Assembly: GCF_020421205.1 (NCBI RefSeq) | Contig: NZ_JAIZZH010000006.1 | Coordinates: 1-64,000 of the forward strand | Direction of reading: 5' to 3' | Length of the DNA: 64,000 nucleotides | DNA from: Hymenobacter pini | GTDB lineage: Bacteria; Bacteroidota; Bacteroidia; Cytophagales; Hymenobacteraceae | In this document: in pieces, positions 32,883 to 41,809 of the stretch | How positions within the stretch are numbered: position 1 is the stretch's first letter | How the letters are laid out: each line of letters starts with the position of its first letter | Translations under genes and position numbers: made by a program | The notes under the pieces: generated by a model | Told to the model about the DNA's origin: nothing | Seen by the model: the letters and a program-made list of their open reading frames with translations, nothing else | Databases searched by the model: none

Positions 32883-34649
32883 CTAGTGGGCGGCCTTCTT
32901 CAGGGCCAGCTTGCTGTGCTTCACCCCATAGTTGAAGTACAGCGCCAGCCCGATAATCAGCCAACCGAAGAACAGCAGCCAGTTGTTGATGCCCAGCTGC
33001 GTCATCAGATACAGGTTGGTGAGCAGGCCCAGCACCGGCAGCAAGCTCAGCTTCCGGCTAAACGAAAGCCAGGCCAGCGCCAGGCAGAACCCAAAAAATA
33101 CCAGCATCGGAATGTAGTGGCGGGCTTCCTCGTAGCCACTACCCAGGGCCGTGGTGAACTCCTGAATGCCCGTCTGGTTGTACACCAGCAGCAGCACCGC
33201 GCCCACCAGCAGCACCAGCGGCACCAGAAACTGCCCGTTGATGTAGGGCACCTTGAAACGGGCGTCGCTTTGGCCGTGGGGGTCGATGATGAGGATGCCG
33301 CCGCACACCAGGGCAAAGGCAAACAGCGTCCCGATAGAGGTCAGATCAATTACCAGATCCATGTTCAGAAGCATGGCCGGCACACCCACGAAGAAGCCCG
33401 TGACGATGGTGCTGAACGAAGGCGTGTGGAACTTAGGGTGCACCTTGGAAAACACTGGGGGCAAGAGCCCGTCCCGGCTCATCGTCATCCAGATACGGGG
33501 CTGCCCGATCTGAAACACCAGCAGCACCGAGGCCATGGCCAGCACCGCTGATACGGCCACCACGCCGCCCAGCCACTTCACGCCCACTTTGTTGAACACG
33601 TAGGCCAGCGGGTCGCCCACGGCCAGCTCCTTGTAGTTTACCATACCGGTGAGCACCAGCGTGATAATCACGTACAGAATCGTGCAGATGATGAGGGCGT
33701 AAATCATGGCCCGGGGCAGGTCGCGCTGGGGGTTTTTGCACTCCTCGGCCGTCGTCGAAATGGCATCAAACCCGATGTAGGCGAAGAACACCGCCGACAC
33801 GCCTTTCAGCACGCCGCCAATGCCGTTGGGGGCGAAGGGGCTCCAGTTTTCGGGCTGCACGTAGAACGCACCCACCAGAATCACCACGGCTACTACCACC
33901 AGCTTCAGGGCCACCAGCAGGTTGCTGGCATTCTTGCTTTCCTTGATGCCCACGTACACCAACGCTGTAATAGCCAGCGTGATAAGCCCGGCCGGCAGGT
34001 CCAGCACCAGCCGCAGGCCACCGCCCAGCTCGGGGGCGGCGCTCCAGGCGTTGTAGCCTTCCAGCTGCGCCGCCGAGGCCTCACTCAGGGGTTTGCCAGC
34101 CTGCATCAGGGCCAGTACCTCGTTGTAGTATTTGTGGGCGCTCTGCATGCCCATGGTCAGCCACACCGGCAGGTTAATGCCGACCCCGCTCAGCAGCCCG
34201 GTAAAGTAATCCGACCAGCTGATGGCCACCACAATGTTGCCCACGGCGTACTCCATAATCAGGGCCCAGCCGATAATCCAGGCGGCCAGCTCCCCGAAGG
34301 AGGCGTAGGCATAGGTGTAGGCCGAGCCGCTCACCGGAATAGTGGCCGCAAACTGCGCGTAGCACAACGCTGAGAAGGCGCAGGCAATGGCCGTAAACAC
34401 AAACAGCAACGACACGGCCGGCCCCCCATCGTGGGAGGCGTTGCCGATGGTGCTGAAAATACCGGCCCCAATAACGGCGGCAATGCCCAGAGCCGTTAGG
34501 TCGCGCACGGTGAGGTGGCGGGCCAGCCCCCCTTCGCCGGGGTGGGAGCCGTGCAGGTCTTCGTCGGCAGGCGGGTTGGAAAGCAGGTCGTCGAGGCTCT
34601 TGCGGCGGAACAAGCCGCTGGAGCGGGTAGGGGGAATCTGAGTAGACAA
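32883..34649 (-). CDS. APC-family amino-acid permease (cationic amino-acid transporter type)
   Basis: A protein of about 588 residues if it starts at TTG 34649 (STQIPPTRSSGLFRRKSLDDL). An ATG at 34748 would add 33 unlikely residues. The N-terminal motif GLFRRKSLDDLL, then LTALGIAAVIGAGIFSTIG (helix 1), SALCYAQFAATIPVSGSAYTY and FFAYIGFDAISTTAEECKNPQRDLP are typical of CAT/YfnA-like transporters with 12-14 helices. They move amino acids across the inner membrane; substrate is not deducible. It is monocistronic with its own terminator. Confidence 0.9.
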   Translation of the reverse strand: MSTQIPPTRSSGLFRRKSLDDLLSNPPADEDLHGSHPGEGGLARHLTVRDLTALGIAAVIGAGIFSTIGNASHDGGPAVSLLFVFTAIACAFSALCYAQFAATIPVSGSAYTYAYASFGELAAWIIGWALIMEYAVGNIVVAISWSDYFTGLLSGVGINLPVWLTMGMQSAHKYYNEVLALMQAGKPLSEASAAQLEGYNAWSAAPELGGGLRLVLDLPAGLITLAITALVYVGIKESKNASNLLVALKLVVVAVVILVGAFYVQPENWSPFAPNGIGGVLKGVSAVFFAYIGFDAISTTAEECKNPQRDLPRAMIYALIICTILYVIITLVLTGMVNYKELAVGDPLAYVFNKVGVKWLGGVVAVSAVLAMASVLLVFQIGQPRIWMTMSRDGLLPPVFSKVHPKFHTPSFSTIVTGFFVGVPAMLLNMDLVIDLTSIGTLFAFALVCGGILIIDPHGQSDARFKVPYINGQFLVPLVLLVGAVLLLVYNQTGIQEFTTALGSGYEEARHYIPMLVFFGFCLALAWLSFSRKLSLLPVLGLLTNLYLMTQLGINNWLLFFGWLIIGLALYFNYGVKHSKLALKKAAH

Positions 34650-34822
34650 GGCGTTGGGGAGGGGTTGAAAGAGGGGCAAAAGATACAGAATAATGCCGGG
34701 CGGCTGCACGGTACAGCCATAGCGGCAGATAATCCGCCGGCGGCTCACCCCTTTTTTAGTGTAGCGGCGTGTGGAATCCGACGCGGTTTGGCATCAAGTC
34801 ATAGAGCTTCACCTGACATGCC

Positions 34823-35536
34823 ATGCCCCACGCCCTCACCGTTACAATTCCCCTGCCCTGCCATGAAAACTGGGCTGATATGGCGCCCACCGCCCAGGGC
34901 CGCCACTGCGCCGCTTGCGCCAAAGTAGTGGTGGACTTCACCCGTCTGACCGACGCCGAAATAGTAGCCTATCTCAGCCAGGCCAGCAGCCGAAGCTGCG
35001 GGCGGTTTCGGGCAGAGCAACTACAACGGCCTTTGCGGATAACAACTGAAGCACCAGCTTCGCGGCAGTGGCTGGCCGCTGCGCTGGCGGTGCTGGGGCT
35101 GGGAGCCGCCACGCCGGTTGCGGCGCAAACTCGCTCCACCCCTCCGCAGGAGCAACGGATGCTGCAGGGGGAGCCCGCGGCACCAACGCCTGCCCTCCCT
35201 GACCGGGTTATTCGGGGAAGGGTGACAGATTCCCGCAGCGGCGAGGGACTACCGTGGATAACAGTATTGCTGAAGGATACCCAAGTTGGGGTCAGCACCA
35301 ATTCGGATGGCACGTTTGAGTTACGCAGTACATTAGCTGTCGATGCTCCTATCGAGTTCTTTTCAATTGGTTACAAACGGCAAACCATTATACTAAGTGG
35401 TAGTCAGCCGCTTACTGTTGCTCTGGTAGCCGAAAGCCAAAGGCTCACCGGGGAAGTGGTTGTCGTGAAATCGTACCGCACCGCTTGGTGCACCCCGCGT
35501 GGTGTGTGGCAGCGGCTAACAGGCTTGTTCCGGTAG
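34823..35536 (+). CDS. Four-Cys N-terminal domain / carboxypeptidase-regulatory-like membrane protein 1
   Basis: A 237-residue protein. A roughly 55-residue N-terminal domain has four conserved Cys: PCHENWADM, then GRHCAACAKVVVDFTRLTD and SCGRFRAEQL. A membrane segment or signal-anchor follows at about 74-96 (WLAAALAVLGLGAATPVAAQ). The periplasmic CarboxypepD_reg-like beta-sandwich (about 128-205, VIRGRVTDSRSGEGLPWITV) comes last. Proteins of this make-up are common in Bacteroidota with unknown role. It is directly followed by a paralogue (44 nt). Confidence 0.75.
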   Translation: MPHALTVTIPLPCHENWADMAPTAQGRHCAACAKVVVDFTRLTDAEIVAYLSQASSRSCGRFRAEQLQRPLRITTEAPASRQWLAAALAVLGLGAATPVAAQTRSTPPQEQRMLQGEPAAPTPALPDRVIRGRVTDSRSGEGLPWITVLLKDTQVGVSTNSDGTFELRSTLAVDAPIEFFSIGYKRQTIILSGSQPLTVALVAESQRLTGEVVVVKSYRTAWCTPRGVWQRLTGLFR

Positions 35537-35580
35537 GTACAGCCTTTTATCTTGCCCCATTAGCTTATCCGTTATTGCCA

Positions 35581-36252
35581 ATGCCTACTCCTCTGATACT
35601 ACAGATACCCTCACCCTGCTCCGAGGATTGGGCCGCCATGACGCCCGCTGCTCAGGGCCGCTACTGCGCCGCCTGCCAGGAAACGGTTATTGATTTCACC
35701 AGTATGAGCGACCCGGAAATTCTGGCTTTCCTGAAGCTGCGGCCAGACGTTTCGTGCGGGCGGTTCCAGCGTACACAGTTGGCGCGGCCGCTGGTGCCGC
35801 TGCCGCCAGCATCTGCCCGGTGGCGCACGTGGGTGGCGGCTACAGCTTCACTATTGGCTCTTCGAGAAATAGCCGCCGCTGATGCAGCTGCCCAACAGAA
35901 AATACCAGACGTTGCTTTGCCACAACTGGCCCGCCGACCCGACCCAGCCGTGGCTGACGAACGGACGCCACCTGCTGCTGTGGACAGCCTACATATCAGT
36001 GGAACCGTTCATAGCTGGTGGGGACGCCCGTTGTCTCATGCCCGGGTGACGTTGAACGGCCGACGGACTTATACCAACGCGCTAGGATATTTTTCGCTCA
36101 CCGTGCCCGCTCGCCTCGTTGAAGCCGGATACAGTCTATCAGCCTCTTTACCCATGCACGGCAGCAAGCGGGTACTACTTGAAGAGCAACGACATACATA
36201 TATTATTCGCCTGAGAAAGTATCAGCGGTTTGTTGGCGGCAAGTTTCGGTAA
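35581..36252 (+). CDS. Four-Cys N-terminal domain / carboxypeptidase-regulatory-like membrane protein 2
   Basis: A 223-residue tandem paralogue of the preceding gene; start at MPTPLILQIPSPC. The same four-Cys block is present (PCSEDWAAM, GRYCAACQETVIDFTSMSD, SCGRFQRTQL), followed by a hydrophobic stretch at about 80-95 and a degenerate beta-sandwich (LHISGTVHSWWGRPLSHARV). Only about the first 60 residues are strongly conserved between the two, so the Cys domain is what selection holds. Function unknown; metal or redox binding by the CxxC is plausible. Confidence 0.75.
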   Translation: MPTPLILQIPSPCSEDWAAMTPAAQGRYCAACQETVIDFTSMSDPEILAFLKLRPDVSCGRFQRTQLARPLVPLPPASARWRTWVAATASLLALREIAAADAAAQQKIPDVALPQLARRPDPAVADERTPPAAVDSLHISGTVHSWWGRPLSHARVTLNGRRTYTNALGYFSLTVPARLVEAGYSLSASLPMHGSKRVLLEEQRHTYIIRLRKYQRFVGGKFR

Positions 36253-36414
36253 ACAGAGAGGAATGCCAGAACAAACTTTTCTGCCCCGAAAAACCATATT
36301 CCAGCAGTATGAAGAACATCCTGCTGGCTACTACAGTGTCTCTATTTATAGCCTCAGATCCCAGCCTAAATATTTACAAATGAATAAAGTGAAGCCAACT
36401 AAGATGTAACCACG

Positions 36415-36444
36415 TTGCATTTGCAAGTTATACGTCTACCTTTG
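36415..36444 (+). promoter_or_regulatory. Bacteroidota-type promoter of the His-rich/TonB receptor locus
   Basis: TTG (36415-36417), a 19-nt spacer and TACCTTTG (36437-36444) match the TTG-N19-TAnnTTTG consensus. The predicted transcript starts near 36450, about 20 nt before the GTG at 36471. Confidence 0.55.
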
Positions 36445-36470
36445 CCGCTCATCAACTGAGGCGGTGAAGC

Positions 36471-36821
36471 GTGCTGAACAAGCGTAAACTGGTTGCCTGG
36501 TGGCTATTGCTGCTGTTACTGCGGGTGCTCACCCCCGAGGCAGCCCTGTTGCGTGCGCACTTTCACCAGCACACCGACGACACCGCTACCGCGCGGTACG
36601 CTGCTAAGGCGGGAGCAAAAGCCGTCGTTTCGGCCGAGCACCAGCACTGCCAGACCGAGCACCTGTTTGACGCCCCGTTTCAGCCGGCTGGGCCGGTGCT
36701 GCTGCCCGCGCCCCTGAAGCTGCGGGCGTATGCCGTGTACCGGCCGCAGGCTCCGGTGTGCCGGGCCTCCCACCTCCTGGATGGCGCTTCCCTGCGCGGT
36801 CCGCCCGCCGGCCGGGCTTAA
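36471..36821 (+). CDS. Small His-rich exported protein
   Basis: A 116-residue protein starting at GTG (MLNKRKLVAWWLLLLLLRVL), with a signal peptide or anchor of about 25 residues. A His/Cys-rich stretch follows (HFHQHTDD, then EHQHCQTEHLFDAPF). The rest is Pro/Ala/Arg-rich. Not a named family that I recognise. It is the first gene behind a good promoter and precedes a TonB-dependent receptor by 277 nt. The His clusters suggest periplasmic metal (Cu, Zn or Fe) binding or sensing. Not proven. Confidence 0.6.
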   Translation: MLNKRKLVAWWLLLLLLRVLTPEAALLRAHFHQHTDDTATARYAAKAGAKAVVSAEHQHCQTEHLFDAPFQPAGPVLLPAPLKLRAYAVYRPQAPVCRASHLLDGASLRGPPAGRA

Positions 36822-37098
36822 CCGGCTCCAATGTACTTTCTGGCTTACTCGTGCTCTGCCCCTGGCTTATCGCCTGCGGAGCCGGCGCAGCTTATCGTTC
36901 CGGGTAGCTGGTACCTACCATGCCAGGCGTAGCCGCTTATGACCTGTCAATCTGCTAATTGCGCAGATTGGATTGTCGGTCATTGCGCCGTTACGCGCCC
37001 GCGCTCAGCCGCCTACTGGGGCGCATCTCCTCTCATTTTCCTGACTTCAACCCACCCGGCGGCTTTGTGGCTCCGGGCCTGGGTACGCGCATTTTTTC

Positions 37099-39561
37099 AT
37101 GCAACGAATTCTATTCTGTCTGCTGCTGCTCTGGCCTTTGCTGGGGGCGGCACAATCTTCCACGGGCCACCTTGACGGGCACGTAACCGGGCCGAACGGG
37201 CACGGGTTGGAAGGCATTTCGGTGGTGGAAGCCACCGGCCGCTTCTCCGCCTTGACCGGAGCCGACGGCCACTTTGCCCTCACGCTGCCATTAGGCGAAT
37301 ACACGCTCATCACCCGCAGCCTGAGCTACCAGGAGCAGCGCCGCACGGTGGTGCTGACCACTGAAACACCCGCGCTGACGGTGGATTTCACCCTGCACCC
37401 TACTACCACGGCCTTGCAGGAAGTGGAGGTGCTGGGCCGCAACGAGAAAACCTATAAGAGCGACTACAGCTTTGTGGGCACGCGCACGGCCACCGAACTC
37501 CTTGACGTGCCGCAGTCGATTTCGACGGTGACCAAGGAGCTGATGGAGGACCGCCAGGCGCTGCGCCTCACCGAAACGGTGAAGAATGTGGCCGGTGTAG
37601 CGCAGTACTCGCACTACGATGACTTCACGATTCGGGGATTTCGCAATGGCTACGAGAGCGGCTTCCGGCTGCTGAATGGGTTGCGCTCGGGCTTCAGCTA
37701 CGGTAACGCATTCACCCAGGCCCCGCTCACGGTGAACCTGGAGCGGGTGGAGGTGCTGAAAGGGCCCGGCGCAGCCCTGTTCGGCGACATCAACCCCGGC
37801 GGCACCATCAACATGGTGACCAAAAAGCCCCTGCAGACCAACCGCAAGGCCCTCACGTTTTCCACGGGCAGCTTCAACACCACCCGCGCCACCGCCGACT
37901 TTACCGGTCCGCTCACGGAGCAGAAAAACGTGCTCTACCGCTTCAATGCCGGCTACGAGAAGAGCAACACGTTCCGCGACGTGAACGATACCCGCTCCCT
38001 GATGCTGGCCCCCACCGTCACGTTTCTGGTATCGGACAAAACTACGCTCAACGCGGAACTGGTGTACACGGCCATCGACGGCTTCCTGGACCGGGGCCTG
38101 CCCATCAAGAGCAACAACCTGTACGGGGTGCCCCGCTCCTTTACGCTGAGCCAGCCGAGCGACTATTTCCGCACGAAAACCTATTACCTCAACGCCTCGC
38201 TCAACCACCGCTTCACCGACTGGCTCTCGTTCAACGCCTCCTACCTGGATTTTACCTTCAACGAGGGGCTGAGTGAGCACCGCACCCTCAACTCCTACGA
38301 CAACTCCGACCCCACCAAGCCCACCAACTCGGTGATGAACCTGCGCTACTTTGACCGCCGCGTGGAAGAGTACACTAAGAATCTGTCGGCCTACTTCGTG
38401 CTGAACCGCAGCACCGGCCCGATGGCCCACAAAGTGGTAGCGGGGGCCGACTACATCCGCTTCCACACCGATAAGGAAAGCGCCATGTTTGAGGCGCGGC
38501 AGCGGGTGGTAACCAGCGTGAGCAACGGCGTAGTCAGCCAGCGGGTGGTGCCATTGCAGTTCGACCTGAACAACCCAACCTACGAAATCCGCGACCCGAG
38601 CACCTACGTGCGCCGACCCACCCCGGCGTTTTTCCTTGACTACCTCAACGCCGTGTACCACACCACCGGCCTGTACGTGCAGGACCAGCTGGAGCTGACG
38701 CCCCGCCTGGGCCTGCTGCTAGGGGCGCGCTACGAGCTGTTTGCCGATGAGCGGGACTACGGCGACGGCTCGACGAACATTCCGCAGACCAGGTTTCTGC
38801 CCCGGGCGGGCCTCACCTACTCCCTGCGCCGCAACCTGAACTACTTTGCCAGCTACAGTGCAGGCTTCCGACCGCTGCGGCCCGAGCTGATCCGCTTTCC
38901 GCAGCGCTACGGCCGCTCGGAGCCTTTCAGCCCCGAGACCAGCTACCAGCTGGAAACCGGCCTGAAAGGCGAGTTTTTCCAGAAGGCGCTGTTTGCCACC
39001 GTGGCCGTTTACCAGATTGAGCGCCGCAACCAGCTGGTGAATACCGGCTCGCTCACGGCCGAGGGGGCCGCCATTTACCGCCAGAACCAGGCCCGCTCGC
39101 GCGGGGTGGAGGTGGAGCTGACGGGCAATATCCTGCCCAACTTCAGCCTGAACACCAGCTACGCCTTCAACCACACCGCGGTAACCAAAGCCGACCTCGC
39201 GGCCGAACTGGGCCAGCCCTTGGCCAACGCGCCCCGCAACTCCGGCGGCCTGTGGGCCAAATACACCTTCCTCTCACCGACGCTACGCGGCCTGGGCGTG
39301 GCCGTGGGCGGCAACTTCGTAACGCGCCGCCGCTTCGAAAACCAGGTGAAACCCCTGGACGGCGGCCCCGACGAGTGGGCCTACTGGCCCGGCTACGCCG
39401 TGGCCGATGTGGCTCTGTTCTACACCGTCAACCGCTTCAACTTCCACGTGAACCTGAACAACGTGCTGAACACCTACTACTTCGTGGGCGGCTACGATTA
39501 CTTCCGGGCCAGCCCCGGTGCCCCCCGCAACTTCATGGCCACGCTGGGCTACACGTTTTGA
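37099..39561 (+). CDS. TonB-dependent siderophore-type receptor
   Basis: An 820-residue outer-membrane receptor. Signal peptide 1-19 (ILFCLLLLWPLLGAAQ), a CarboxypepD_reg-like domain at about 23-103, the plug at about 125-240 (LLDVPQSISTVTKELMEDR, FTIRGFRNGYESG, VEVLKGPGAALFGDINPGGTINMVTKKP) and a 22-strand barrel ending FMATLGYTF. The VPQSI/GPGA.LFG signature is that of the siderophore receptor subfamily (FhuA/FpvA-like). With the His-rich protein and the ABC genes it probably forms a metal-chelate uptake locus. An inverted repeat follows its stop. Confidence 0.9.
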   Translation: MQRILFCLLLLWPLLGAAQSSTGHLDGHVTGPNGHGLEGISVVEATGRFSALTGADGHFALTLPLGEYTLITRSLSYQEQRRTVVLTTETPALTVDFTLHPTTTALQEVEVLGRNEKTYKSDYSFVGTRTATELLDVPQSISTVTKELMEDRQALRLTETVKNVAGVAQYSHYDDFTIRGFRNGYESGFRLLNGLRSGFSYGNAFTQAPLTVNLERVEVLKGPGAALFGDINPGGTINMVTKKPLQTNRKALTFSTGSFNTTRATADFTGPLTEQKNVLYRFNAGYEKSNTFRDVNDTRSLMLAPTVTFLVSDKTTLNAELVYTAIDGFLDRGLPIKSNNLYGVPRSFTLSQPSDYFRTKTYYLNASLNHRFTDWLSFNASYLDFTFNEGLSEHRTLNSYDNSDPTKPTNSVMNLRYFDRRVEEYTKNLSAYFVLNRSTGPMAHKVVAGADYIRFHTDKESAMFEARQRVVTSVSNGVVSQRVVPLQFDLNNPTYEIRDPSTYVRRPTPAFFLDYLNAVYHTTGLYVQDQLELTPRLGLLLGARYELFADERDYGDGSTNIPQTRFLPRAGLTYSLRRNLNYFASYSAGFRPLRPELIRFPQRYGRSEPFSPETSYQLETGLKGEFFQKALFATVAVYQIERRNQLVNTGSLTAEGAAIYRQNQARSRGVEVELTGNILPNFSLNTSYAFNHTAVTKADLAAELGQPLANAPRNSGGLWAKYTFLSPTLRGLGVAVGGNFVTRRRFENQVKPLDGGPDEWAYWPGYAVADVALFYTVNRFNFHVNLNNVLNTYYFVGGYDYFRASPGAPRNFMATLGYTF

Positions 39562-39563
39562 GT

Positions 39564-39653
39564 AAGGTGGGCAGGTAAGCGGGTATGGGGGTAGGAGGGT
39601 GGAAAGAAGCCGCCTTCCCTTCCTATCCCCATACCCGCTTACCCGCCCACCTT
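39564..39653 (+). terminator. 27-bp near-perfect hairpin between receptor and ABC genes
   Basis: Arms 39564-39590 and 39627-39653 pair with one mismatch; both are made of GGGTA/GGTGGG-like words. It lies directly after the receptor stop and may uncouple the receptor from the ABC operon. Confidence 0.55.
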
Positions 39654-39675
39654 CTTACCCTCCTACCCTAACTAC

Positions 39676-40383
39676 ATGACCTACCTTCTCGAAGCCCGGG
39701 AGCTACGCAAGCAGTACGCCGATAAGCTGGCCCTGCGCGGGCTGAACCTGCAGATTGCGCCCGGCGAAATTTTCTGTTTGCTGGGCCAGAACGGGGCCGG
39801 CAAAAGCACCACCATCAACCTGTTTCTGGGCTTTGTGGCGCCTACCTCGGGCGCAGCCTTCGTGAACGGGCTGGAAGTGGCCGCCAATCCGCTCGAAATC
39901 AAGAAACACCTGGCCTACATCCCGGAAAACGTGCTGCTCTACCCGCACTTGTCGGGGCTGGAAAACCTGGCGCTGTTCAGCAGCTTGGCGGGCTTCAAGT
40001 ATTCGGAAAGCGAATTGCTAAACTACCTCACCGAGGCCGGGCTGCCGGCGGAGGCCGTGCGGCGACGGGTGGGCACCTACTCCAAGGGCATGCGCCAGAA
40101 GGTGGGTATTGCCATTGCGGTGGCCAAGCACGCCACGGTGCTGCTGCTCGATGAGCCCACCTCCGGCCTCGACCCCAAGGCCAGCAACGAGTTTTCGGAG
40201 CTGCTGCGGCGGCTCAGCGGGCAGGGCACGGCCGTGCTCATGGCCACCCACGACATCTTCCGGGCCAAGGAAGTGGGCACCCGCGTGGGCATCATGCGCG
40301 AGGGCGAGCTGGTGGACGTGCGCCCCACTGCCGCCCTCAACGCCCAGGAGCTGGAGCAGCTCTACCTCACCTACATGCACTAG
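39676..40383 (+). CDS. ABC transporter ATP-binding protein
   Basis: A 235-residue ATPase. Walker A GQNGAGKST, Q-loop AYIPENVLLYP, signature YSKGMRQK (degenerate LSGGQ, common in NosF/GldA-like exporters), Walker B VLLLDEPTSGLD and the H-loop MATHD are present. It is followed after 3 nt by a permease and then a second permease, all + strand, making a three-gene ABC-2-type exporter. Confidence 0.93.
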   Translation: MTYLLEARELRKQYADKLALRGLNLQIAPGEIFCLLGQNGAGKSTTINLFLGFVAPTSGAAFVNGLEVAANPLEIKKHLAYIPENVLLYPHLSGLENLALFSSLAGFKYSESELLNYLTEAGLPAEAVRRRVGTYSKGMRQKVGIAIAVAKHATVLLLDEPTSGLDPKASNEFSELLRRLSGQGTAVLMATHDIFRAKEVGTRVGIMREGELVDVRPTAALNAQELEQLYLTYMH

Positions 40384-40386
40384 CCG

Positions 40387-41805
40387 ATGATCCGGAGCAT
40401 TGCCCGAAAAGAATTTATCAGCACCCTGCGCGACCGGCGCTTTGCGGTGCTCAGCGGCCTGGTACTACTACTGTTGCTGGCCGCCACGCTGGTGGGCCGG
40501 GCCTCGTTCCGCACCCTGCAGCAGGAGCGGCAACTGGCCCAGCAAACCGTCAATGATAAGTTTCGGAACCAGCCGGCCCGGCACCCGCACCGCGTGGCCC
40601 ACTACGGCTCGTTTGCGTTCCGGCCGAAATCGGGGCTGAGCTTGCTGGACGGCGGCGTGGACTCGTTTACGGGCAGCGCCGTGTACCTGGAAGCCCACCA
40701 GCAGAACAGCATCAACTTCAGCCAGGCCCAGCAGGCCGGCTCCCTTATCCGGTTCGGGGAGATGACCGTAGCCTTCGTGCTGCAGCTGCTAGTACCGCTG
40801 CTCATCATTTTCCTGTGCTTCGGGGCCTTCTCGGAGGAGCGCGCTACGGGCACGCTCAAGCTGTTGCTCAGCCAGGGCCTCACGCTGCGGCAGGTAGCCT
40901 GGGGCAAGATTCGGGGCTATAGCCAGGCCGTGGCGCTGGTGGTAGCACCGGCCCTGGCCCTAGCGGCGGCGTTGCTGTTTACGGGTGAGGAGTTTGCCGG
41001 CGGCCTTGATCTGGCAGTCCGGCTGGTACTGTTCGTAGTGAGCTACGCGGTGTACTTTTTCCTGTTTGTAGTGGGCGCGGTGGTGGTATCGGCCTGGCAG
41101 GCCAGCTCCCGCGCGGCCTTGGTTACGCTGCTGGGCCTCTGGATTCTGGGCTGCATCATCTTGCCCAAAGCCACGGCCAACCTGGGCGCCACACTCTACC
41201 CCACCATTACCAAAGCCCAGCTAGACGCCGAGGTGCACGACGAGGCCCAGCACGGCATCAACGGCCACGACCCGCACGACCAGCGCGCCGCAGCTCTGAA
41301 AGCCGACCTGTTGAAAAAGTACGGGGTTGACTCCGAGGAGAAGCTGCCGGTGAGTCTGGCCGGGGTGCAGATGGCGGCCGGGGAGGAGTATTCGGCCAAA
41401 GTGTATCAGCGGCATTTCGCCGCGCTGAATGCCACCTACGAGCAGCAGAACCGCCTGTCGGAGTGGGCCGGCTTGCTGAATCCCTACCAGGCCATCCGGC
41501 CGCTGTCAATGGGACTGGCCGGCTCTGATTTTGCCCACTACGTGCACTTCCAGCAGGCCGCCGAAACCTACCGCTACGGGCTGGTGCAACGCCTGAACGG
41601 CCTGCAGGCCAGCATGGGCTACGGCGACAAAGAGCGGCGCCTGGATGCCAGCACCTGGCGGAAGCTGCCGGTATTTTCTTATCAGGCCCCGCCGCTGGGC
41701 TGGGCGCTGCCGCGCCTGTTACTGCCAGTAGCGGCGCTGCTGCTGTGGGCCGTATGGTTGTGCTGGCTGGGGCTGCGGCTGATTTCTAACACGTCTGTTT
41801 CCTGA
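40387..41805 (+). CDS. ABC-2/DUF3526-type permease 1
   Basis: A 472-residue membrane protein with an N-terminal helix (about 18-36), a long periplasmic loop, a central cluster of five helices (about 130-285) and a C-terminal helix (about 445-465). DUF3526-type features include FSEERATGTLKLLLSQGLTLRQVAWGK, the coupling region typical of ABC-2 exporters (SEER.TGTL). It starts 3 nt after the ATPase and ends 4 nt before the second permease. Often found next to TonB receptors in Bacteroidota. Confidence 0.87.
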   Translation: MIRSIARKEFISTLRDRRFAVLSGLVLLLLLAATLVGRASFRTLQQERQLAQQTVNDKFRNQPARHPHRVAHYGSFAFRPKSGLSLLDGGVDSFTGSAVYLEAHQQNSINFSQAQQAGSLIRFGEMTVAFVLQLLVPLLIIFLCFGAFSEERATGTLKLLLSQGLTLRQVAWGKIRGYSQAVALVVAPALALAAALLFTGEEFAGGLDLAVRLVLFVVSYAVYFFLFVVGAVVVSAWQASSRAALVTLLGLWILGCIILPKATANLGATLYPTITKAQLDAEVHDEAQHGINGHDPHDQRAAALKADLLKKYGVDSEEKLPVSLAGVQMAAGEEYSAKVYQRHFAALNATYEQQNRLSEWAGLLNPYQAIRPLSMGLAGSDFAHYVHFQQAAETYRYGLVQRLNGLQASMGYGDKERRLDASTWRKLPVFSYQAPPLGWALPRLLLPVAALLLWAVWLCWLGLRLISNTSVS

Positions 41806-41809
41806 GCTA

